23,162 nucleotides of DNA from Hypsibius dujardini (taxonomy: Eukaryota; Tardigrada; Eutardigrada; Parachela; Hypsibiidae). Where the stretch lies: positions 1 to 23,162 of the forward strand of contig LRSR01000277.1 of the NCBI GenBank assembly GCA_001579985.1, given 5' to 3'. The translations under genes and the position numbers were made by a program. This document shows positions 15,419-23,162 of this stretch, piece by piece; position 1 is the stretch's first letter, and every line of letters begins with the position of its first letter. The notes below the pieces were generated by a model, which was not told where the DNA came from, searched no databases, and saw only the letters and a list, made by a program, of their open reading frames with translations.

Positions 15419-18400
15419 TCATACAACAGCGACGGTTTTTATTATTCCATGGCTGCTGGAGTCGTGGAGGATGGCGCCGTTCGAGCGCGGCGGCATCTGC
15501 GGCGAGAGGTCATGTACGTGCGAATGGTCGTCCGGTCGGGGCGCGGGACGCTTGCCGGCTTTGGTTACGTCAATCACGGCGTACTGTGTCCGGTCCGCGG
15601 ACCGACCGCCGTTGGTCAGTGACGGTATCACCGGCGGCTTCGGCGCAAGCACCGGCTGTGGATAGAAAAACGACGCTTATTTTTTCACTGGGTACTCCAT
15701 TGTTTGTCATCATAAACGGTTCCACTTTTATTAGATTGTTTTGCGTCATCTTTGTGGCTCTCTATCTGTGTAGACATGGTCGTATTACGAGAGACCGCAC
15801 TATCAAGACCAAAATTAGTTTCAATAATCAATCAATGCTTCGTATGTTAACATTGACAGCGCCCTCTATATGCACTACTTGCGGTCAGTTTGTGGTTTTT
15901 GAAAAATGAGTGTATTAATCATCTTAGAAAAAGATGCCTTTTCAACCTATTTTGAATTGAAACGTTGAATCACGAGGTTCTTCCCTGCGGATGTTGATGA
16001 TTAATTATATTAGTAATAATAAAAGATCCCCCTTATTACCGTGTCTGACTGTTTTTAGGAAGAGTAGTGGTACTGTTGGTCTATTAAGTGAGAAATCAAT
16101 TCGCATAATGGAAAGTTGCTGTAGACTAATGGCCTTTGAAATAGGATTCAGGACAGGGTCTACGCAGTACACACAAACGATTAATGTTTGATGCAGTTTC
16201 TGCTATGCATTTCTCGTATTGAAAACGGGCGATATTAGAATATAATTAGTTTAGATGTCAAGACTGATGCTGATCTTTTGCGTTTTTTCAGTGCCAAATT
16301 GCCTACATGTGCGTCGGTCGACATGTGTTGTCTCGCCCATGTGCTGCGTACTTCACACGTGGCAAAAACGTCAGGCCGACCGAATTGAAGTCAACTTTTT
16401 ATCGGCGCCCAGCAAAATGGGGTGGTCTGAGTTTGTGCCAATTTTGGCCAATACGTGCAGTTGTTTCTCATATCGCTTGATTCATTGATTTAACACCAGT
16501 TTTACGGGATTCAAATTCAATCATCAATCGACTGAGCAAAGACTGCGTAGTCAGCTGTAGCAAAACAGCTCACACATTGGTAAAAATGGCTCAAACTCCG
16601 ACCATTTCGCCAGACGCCGGTAAAAAGTTGGCTTTAATTCGGTCGGCCTGAGGTTTTTGCCACGTGTGTAGTACTCGTATGAGACGAACGCTTGTCAATT
16701 ATTCCTCGTGTGAAGTTATTTGCAGGCAAAGTTGTTTTTATTTCACTGTTATAATTTTAACGGTTTCCACGGTCAAGAGTATACCGCGATATATGCGTGT
16801 TTAGAACAAGGTACTCGTACCTTGACCGACGGTTTCCTGCTCTGCAGATCGCACGCTCTCGTGTACGTGATTTCCGCCACCGGGTTCTCCGGTTTCATCC
16901 CGCCGTTCTGGTGGAACCGCAGACTGGCGATCTTCGACCCGGCATCGGCGCCGTTTTTCCCCGCATCCGGATGACCGCCCGGTCCGCCGCGTCCGTTGGC
17001 CAGAATGCCACCGCCGGTTTCCTTGACCAGTTCGGATTTACTGCCGGCGCCGCTGCTGCCGCCGCTGCTGTTCGAATGCGTCTCCGAGCCCGCTGTGCTT
17101 GCTGTGCAAACGACACGAAACTTCCTTGATTAATTCCATAAAATATTTCATTTATAATTATTTAGAAAATCGTTAGAGAATCATTGGGAAATTAAGGAGG
17201 TTTTAAAAAAATTCAATCGTGGAGCATGCGCTTATTCGACCGTGCAGCAGGGACTTTGTGGGAGATGGGTGAAAAAAAATAAACAGGAGGAGAGGATCAG
17301 CACCGGAGGAGAAGGAATCGGAAATCGTAGGCACGAGAGACAGATGGGAGACTCGGAGGAAAAACGCACACGCCCACTTACCGACGAATTGTTTAGATTC
17401 CGGTTGAGTGATAGTCACTGAAAGTTCCCAGAGAAAGAATGCAGCCATTGTTAGAAGAAAGGAAAAGGAAGATGGAAAAATAGAGAAGAGAATCGTTAAC
17501 CTTCTGTCTATACCCTCAAATTTTTTTCTTTAAAACATTTAAAAGAATCAAAGCATCTTGAATCGAAGCATGAACATATGCACTGCCTATTCAACGCTAC
17601 AATTTTTTTCTCGTTCTTTGCATTGCGTTTCTGGTCAGTGGAAATTCTGCCAGGCATGGACAAAAATTAAATTAGTCAACTAATAAAAAAATGCAACTAA
17701 AATTAGTTACTGGAGATTTCTAACTTAGTTCATGTTAGTAACTGAAAATGTAAGCTTTACTCGAAATAACTCGACTTTTAGCAGCCGTTATTAAAGTTAA
17801 TTGACTATAACTTTTAATTTAGCTTTTGGTCAACTAAATAAACTGAAACCAAAAAAGTGGTTTCTGAAAGTGTTAGCTAATGTTAAGTAACTAAAACTTT
17901 TGATTAGCTTTCTCTTGGTTTAGCTTGGATTTAACTGAAGCCAAAAAATTAGCCACTGTAAGTGGTTAGTTTTATTTTAGCTTGGTTTAACAGTATTCGT
18001 TTAATTTAGTTTTAATTTAAATTAATTTAAATCAAGTTTTGCATCGCTCCGCTCTGCAGGCATCCCAATCAGGTACTACTCAGCGTCTATGTTATTTTGT
18101 AAGAATGTGCCAGAACAAGCCTTGGCAGGAACAGGTGGCGCACAGATTAAACGGAAAGTTTGAACTCGAAGCGTACAAATCTTTATCCCACGGAGAGAGA
18201 AAGAGATAGAAGAAAGAGAAGAACAAGATCCCAAGTACCAGAAAGAAACACACCAGCACCAGAAAGCTCTACATGAGTCCGCAATGTCCGCGTGTGAAAT
18301 TTACAGTGTAATAATTTGCTACAGTGAAGGTGTGCTTTTGAGATCGGTGAGATTTATCAATGATAAAAAAAACAAAACAACCGTCGAAAACGGACGACCG

Positions 18401-20730
18401 GTCAAGATGGGCGCGCTCGTTCATGCACCGTACACGTCCGGTACGTCTCAGGCATCTCATGGCTCGACTTACATTCTCCCTTCTTCCGGCTGCGTCGCAC
18501 ACAAAGGTACGCCGCGCTGGCCGCCAGCACGAGGAACGCGAAGCCGCCGAGGCTGCCGGCGATCGCGGCGATCACCGTCGTGGACAGCGCACTCGGCGCC
18601 TCATCGACCTTCAACGTCCGCAGCGCGAGGAACACCGGCGGACTGTTTCCCGCCTCATTCCGCGCGACAATCTTCAGCCGGTAGTCCCGTCCCGCCTGGA
18701 GACCCTTCTCCATCCATTCCGGGAAAGGGTTCTCCTGGATTTCCGGTTCGATAATGTTTTGCGAACGGGGAGCGCCGGAGAGAGTGAGGCTTTTGGTGTT
18801 GGTCCGTGGACCGTCCGTCGCGGGTTCCAGTCCCAAACCGGTCTGCCAGACGGAGAGGACGAATCTAAAATTTTTTTTAAAAACAGCGGGTTTTTAGTTA
18901 ATTACTAGTAACGTTTACAATAACTTTCAGTCAATTTTAAATTAAAGTTAATTTAAGATTTTTTTGAAAAATTTTAAAGTGTTTGTTCAAATTTATCAAA
19001 ACACAGAATATTAAATAACTTAAATTATTGAAGATATTATTAACTAATGCAAAAATTGCTATCTAAAACTGCTAACAGCATAAACTGGTTTAAATAATTA
19101 ATAATTCAATTTTAACAAAAAGTGAAATAATAAAACATTAAATTATAAAAGATATTGATAAATTTTATTAATTTTAAAAAAAATATTATATGTTATTAAA
19201 GATATGTAATAACATTAGAGCACGAACCGTTGCGGATGGCCGCCATCAAATCCCGGGAGGCAGTTGAGGGTGAATCCGCTGGCTGAGACCGTCACCACCG
19301 AGCAGTTCTCCGGTGGATGGGGTGGACCGGCGGGCACTACGCGGTAATAGCACGGCAGGGCGGAGGTGCCGATGTTGTTGCGAGCCCAGCAATGAAGCCG
19401 ATGGTAATCGTCGTTCGTTCGGACCGTGTAATTAATCGCGGGGCTTGCTGTGCCTGCCGGCAACGTCGATTGAGATGATGACGATAATGAAGGGTCCAGT
19501 GATGAAAAGTCCTCGTCCGCGTCTCCGTCCACGCCGATTTCGCTGGACCGATTGACATTCCAAGTGTATGTGAGATCGGTGGCGGGATTGGCGGCCATCT
19601 CGCAGGTGATGCGGGGCGACTGACCGAGGGACGCACCGACCAGGCAGGGATCGCTGGCATTTGCACAGCGGGCGCAGTAAGGTCGGTCTGTAAATTGATG
19701 ATAATAATTGAGGATGCGCTTTGGACACTACTACCGGTGAAATGATATTATTAGATTGAGAGGCATTGATAAGCGGGATGATAAGATTATCGGCGGTATC
19801 ATTTATTTTGATCGGATGTGATGTCTGTGTCCACGGGACGGATCGACGTGCTTCTTGACCGCTTGCCTTTGACAGGCACGTCTCCTCGTTCTCTCCTTCT
19901 TGCCTACCATCTCCTCGTTCTCTATGTTATTACTGATCGGACGCTTGTTCGTTATTACTGATCGAACGCTTGTTCGTTTGATCGTTGAGCCCTTGTTCGG
20001 CCTCCATCGCGGTTATTATTACAATGTTCAGTGGGTAATAATTGAGTGCGACATGGCTTTGATTGAGTTTAAGTTGATTTTACTTTAGGAAAAATTATTT
20101 AAAAATTATTTGGTTTTTATTTTTATTTTTTAAATCGGTGTTCCCTGTAAAAAATACGTTTATTGAATCTATTATCTTTTTCTGTCTAATATCTAAAGTA
20201 TGTTTAGATTGAATCTGTTATGTGTCTGTTGACCTAGCGGTTGCCAATTTTGGGTTAATTATAATATATAAACAAATAATAATTTATAAAAACAAATGTA
20301 TAAAAGCAAGCTAATTATTTTGTTGTGATTGTATATGTATATGCTTTCGGTCATCGTGACTGTCAATGAAAGCACTCGGCTCCCAGCCGCCAGAAACTAA
20401 TCAGTCTTAATTATAATACAAATTCCTTACATTGAACGTCCACATGGAGGGTGATGTTGGTCTGGCCCATCTCATTGGAGGCGACGCAGATAAACTCGCC
20501 AGACTCCTCGCGTGACACGTTGTGGCCGAAGAGGAGCGTGGGTCCCGTGCTGATGACATTCTCCTGATATGTCCAGATGTACTGCGCCGGGGGATTGGCA
20601 TCCGCGGTGCAGTTGATTCCGCCGTTGCTGTCGGTGTCCGGTCTGCGGCCCTCCACCACCGACAGCACCGTTTTTGATGTCATGACATTTCGTGGCGAAT
20701 CTGCGAATTGAATCGAGACATGTGCGTGTG

Positions 20731-20769
<39 letters not shown>

Positions 20770-22924
20770 GTGAGGCAATCTTCGGAACTTGTTGATATTT
20801 CGCCTCTTGTTGATATTTTGCCTCACGTCGCTTCGTGATCATTTGACGCGAAGACGCATGTGGTCAAGTCAATCGTGCAACCGCAAAGACAGCGTAGAAC
20901 AATGCGTATCTACATTTTCCCATATCTCTAGTGACTCGAGAATAGTCCATCGCGTAATCACTAACAAGGGAACAATCACCAGTGCAACTCTTCGATCGTG
21001 AACGAACTTTTTTCTTGAATAACATGTCCCCTAACATGATTTTACAAAATATGACTCGCGGCAAGGAGTGCCCCGTTCAACGGGGAGAAATTCGGGAAGA
21101 TTTCAATTGGCGCACGTACATTGCCATAATATGAGCGCTTGATTGAGTGATTGAATGAGCGCTTGATTGACGGCACGTACTAAAACATGTGCTGTGCTGT
21201 GCGCGTGCGCTGTGCTGGTTATGTACTCAAGTACAATGCAGTGCAATACTAATACAGTATTTTTTGGACAATTTCGTTTAACAAAATTGTACAAAAAACA
21301 AAACAATTTTTTATGTAGCTAAAGCCAGATTTTATTATAAGAAATATAAATGCTCTTTTTGGGAACAATTTGGCAAAACATTATATTTTTATTTATATTT
21401 CTTATATTAAAATCTGGCTTCAGCTAATTCAAAAAAGCCTTTTGTTTTTTGGACAATTTTGTTAAACAAAATTGTCCAAAAAATACTGTATTAGTACTGA
21501 ACTGCATTGCACTTGAGTACACAACCAGCACAGCGCACGCGCACAGCACAGCACATGTTTTTGTACCTGACGTCAATCAAGCGCTCATTCAATCACTCAA
21601 TCAAGCGCTCATACTATGGCAATGTACGTGCGCCAATTGAGATCTTCCCGAATTTCTCCCCGTTGAATGGGGCACTCTTTGCCGCGAGTCATATTTTGTA
21701 AAATTATTTAAAGGAACATGTTATTCAAGAAAAAAGTTCTATCACGATCAGAGAGTTGCACTGGTGATTGTTCCCTTGTAAGTGTACTGTCGTTTAACAA
21801 AATTCGGAATTGGCAAAAACACGTCTAGGGTAATCTTGGTTGCTATATTTTAAATTGATACAATATTATAATTTATATTAAATTTTGTTTCTTCTTCAAA
21901 CTTCGATATGCTGTATTATTTATCAATAAAATGTAATTTAAGGTTCTCGTTTTTTCAATATTCTTTCCAGTGCCTTATTTCGACGTCTCGGACGTACAAT
22001 TTATATTGAGCATCGCCGTTTCCGCCAGGCCTCTTCGTTGGATCGTCAAGACCTCCTGCGTGGCGATACAACTCAAGGCCTTCCCGTTATCATCCGGATT
22101 GACCGTATACATAAAGACACTCCGTGTCGTCGAGGTCCCATCCGGATTGGCCACGGTGTCGTTTCTCACGAATCGCGTCACCGGCTCACGATCCAGCGTC
22201 CAGGTGAGAGCTGCGAAGGGTTTTGCGTTCCACGCTTCGCACGTCAAATTGTAAGTCATCCCCTCGCGCAACTGAACCTTGCTGACGCTGGACATGGTAA
22301 TATTGGTCGGCGGAACTGCATCGTATTAAATTTGGATTGGCTGGGATTAAATTCGTTTCTATTGTAAATGTCAATAAATACTAAAATAATTTAAATTAAA
22401 AATCGTGGTACCATTTATTTAAATTTTAACAATTATTTGACCCAACATTAAAAAGCCATAATTTCAACTGACAATTAAATACCTTTTAGAACTTGGAACA
22501 TTGAAATACTCCTTTAAATATTGAACTATATTTTGTAACGGTAAATAAATATGTCGTATATATAAAATTGACAGGCGCTATTTCACTCATTGAAGATATC
22601 TTTTAAATATATTATAGTTAAACAACACTAGAGATGAGATTGAGTAATTGTAGCCGAAATTAAATAAACATAGACAGACACACACATTTCCGATTCCGAA
22701 GGACGGTTTTCGGTTACCTAACATGTCCACTCGATAGCTCATCTGGACGGGCTGACTGGTGGCGACGGTGGCCTCGTTTTCCGCCTGACAAATCAATAGA
22801 TTGCCCATTAAGTGGCGACCATCCAGCCGGAAGTACATGGCGCGGTTGGAGCGCCAGACGCCGGTGGCCGGGTCCATTTGCTGCTTCTGCGGGCCGCTCT
22901 GGGCGTCCAGAGAAAACAGCTGAC
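15419..22924 (-). CDS. side: Sidestep-family immunoglobulin cell-surface protein, 3' part (seven exons)
   Basis: Sidestep proteins are surface ligands of Beaten-path receptors in axon guidance and synaptic matching. Minus-strand exons: 22924-22718, 22315-21998, 20700-20431, 19687-19228, 18864-18473, 17101-16821 and 15655-15419. All are GT-AG and phase-consistent, giving about 720 residues to TGA 15419. Order: end of an Ig domain (LLICQAENEAT), Ig (YNLTCEAWNA ... DDNGKALSCIA), Ig (GINCTADANPPA ... GEFICVASNEMG), and an Ig with CYYRV and the signature DDYHRLHCWARNNIG. One FN3 domain follows (PPHPPENCSV, NCLPGFDGGHPQRF), then a TM helix (TTVIAAIAGSLGGFAFLVLA) and a stop-transfer CVRRSRKK. The cytoplasmic tail is Gly/Ser-rich, then Pro-rich with DRTQYAVIDV, and ends KTVAVV. 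Signal peptide and first Ig exons lie beyond the window. The family has several paralogues; the symbol names the family, not an orthologue. Confidence 0.88.
16348..16674. mobile_element. MITE with about 100-bp terminal inverted repeats in a Sidestep-like intron
   Basis: The left end GTACTTCACACGTGGCAAAA and the right end (reverse complement GTACTACACACGTGGCAAAA) continue as near-matching arms of about 100 bp. The arms cover GGCCGACCGAATT, CAACTTTTTA-CGGCG and GAGTTTG-GCCA. Core length is about 315-327 bp. The ends and the GAGTTTGAGCCA motif resemble the 14041-14348 element, so the two are related families. No clear target duplication; no ORF. Confidence 0.8.
17655..18052. mobile_element. Possible hAT-like element rich in TTAGTTAAC motifs
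   Basis: The region is dense in ACTAAAATTAGTTAC, TTAGCTTT and AACTAAA-type units in both orientations. Its left edge reads CAGGCATGGACAAAAATTAA and its right edge reads, reverse-complemented, GAGCGATGCAAAACTTGATT, so the ends are only loosely inverted. TCTGC occurs on both flanks but no clean 8-bp duplication is visible. It lies in the intron between the TM exon and the first tail exon of the Sidestep-like gene. Confidence 0.4.
19927..19976. repeat. 25-bp tandem duplication
   Basis: TATTACTGATCG(G/A)ACGCTTGTTCGT occurs twice head to tail, with one mismatch, in a Sidestep-like intron. TCTCCTCGTTCTCT is also repeated just before it. Confidence 0.8.
20734..20766. repeat. (GT)n dinucleotide repeat
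   Basis: An uninterrupted run of about 16 GT units lies 34 bp upstream of the Ig exon at 20700-20431, where it reads (AC)n on the transcript. It therefore sits in the acceptor-proximal part of that intron. Confidence 0.95.
20788..20823. repeat. 18-bp tandem duplication
   Basis: CTTGTTGATATTTCGCCT is followed directly by a second copy with one change (T for C). Confidence 0.85.
20959..21784. mobile_element. Large palindromic foldback element, about 390-bp arms
   Basis: The left arm 20959-21350 and the right arm 21391-21784 are reverse complements with scattered mismatches and indels, around a loop of about 40 bp. Matching landmarks: ACAAGGGAACAATCACC at the outer ends, CCGCGGCAA/GGGGAGAAATTCGGGAAGAT, CAATTGGCGCACGTACATTG, GAGCGCTTGATTGAGTGATT, ACAGTATTTTTTGGACAATT, and AGCCAGATTTTA next to the loop. 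The mirrored open frames of about 65 codons on both arms are a by-product. No clear target duplication was found. It lies wholly within one Sidestep-like intron (20701-21997). Confidence 0.88.
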
Positions 22925-23162
22925 CTAAAAAGCCAACCGACATATTCACACAACACAGACTGCATGCATATGCTGGATTTGTTTGCGGCGGATCATAATG
23001 GCGCTGTCAAGGATGATGCGTGGATTGAAGTGTATTGTCTGTGTGGGAGTGTGAAAAGGGGCAAGATGAATTGGTGATTTTTGGCGTTTAGCACAGAGAA
23101 ATCGGGGGGAACGCTTTATTTGGGAGAGCGATGAGGGGGGCACTCTTTGTCACCTCGTTTTA
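22925..23162 (-). other. Start of the upstream Sidestep-like intron
   Basis: Acceptor TGGCTTTTTAG ends at 22925. The remaining sequence to the window edge has no Ig-like coding and is read as intron leading to exons outside the window. Confidence 0.55.

Noticed and set aside
15371-15665. Plus-strand ORFs over the last Sidestep-like exon
   Set aside because: Shadows of the GC-rich minus-strand exon, which has correct splice phase and tail composition.
18284-18908. Plus-strand ORFs of 156 and 182 codons, Arg/Ser/Pro-rich
   Set aside because: Antisense of the FN3-TM exon on the minus strand, with no domain of their own.
21103-21640. A pair of similar 63-67 residue proteins on opposite strands
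   Set aside because: They are mirror images produced by the palindrome arms and have no coding signal of their own.

Overview
The window is eukaryotic nuclear DNA. It has spliced genes, AT-rich introns, GC-richer exons, many tetranucleotide microsatellites, scattered CAAT/GATT repeats and several small inverted-repeat transposons. The best-supported gene in the right half is a Sidestep-family immunoglobulin receptor, a family best known from arthropods, so an ecdysozoan (probably arthropod-like) genome is the most likely source. The exact taxon cannot be read from the sequence. There are no operons, CRISPR arrays, rRNA or tRNA genes that I can see.

Left part (1-6.9 kb). On the plus strand, four short exons at 416-598, 684-837, 1449-1530 and 2334-2520 join in compatible phases. 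They encode the membrane-proximal ectodomain, the single membrane span and a short cytoplasmic stretch of a natriuretic-peptide-receptor / receptor-guanylyl-cyclase-like protein. No kinase-homology or cyclase exons follow. Its introns carry a repeat family arranged as a large imperfect palindrome and a second inverted-repeat element. Next come a decayed Tc1/mariner transposase (3049-3960, minus), a small ORF with a tentative resemblance to the PEX14 N-terminal domain (minus), and a Cys-rich trefoil-like exon (5404-5606, minus). The rest is AT-rich sequence with a long CAGA/CATA microsatellite.

Centre (7.0-10.8 kb, minus). This is a complete five-exon gene for endoplasmic-reticulum mannosyl-oligosaccharide 1,2-alpha-mannosidase (MAN1B1 class, GH47), predicted at 670 residues. 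All exon phases agree and all GH47 landmarks are present. Two of its introns contain duplicated 5' splice-site regions. Complementary tetranucleotide repeats flank its third exon.

Middle (10.8-15.4 kb). Mostly transposon-derived. It holds a GGAACGG-rich element, a hAT-type non-autonomous element with 17-bp terminal inverted repeats and a perfect 8-bp target duplication, and a TA-flanked MITE. The last two lie immediately either side of an unrecognised 142-bp plus-strand exon.

Right part (15.4-23.2 kb, minus). Seven 3' exons of a Sidestep-like protein: the end of one Ig domain, three further Ig domains, one FN3 domain, a transmembrane helix and a Gly/Ser/Pro-rich cytoplasmic tail. The gene runs out of the window on the right. 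Its introns contain another MITE with about 100-bp terminal repeats, a TTAGT-rich element, a (GT)n tract and an approximately 826-bp near-perfect palindrome.

The two well-supported minus-strand genes have unrelated jobs: ER glycoprotein quality control, and neuronal cell-surface recognition. The window's main novelty is how small transposons and duplications sit on, or next to, splice sites.
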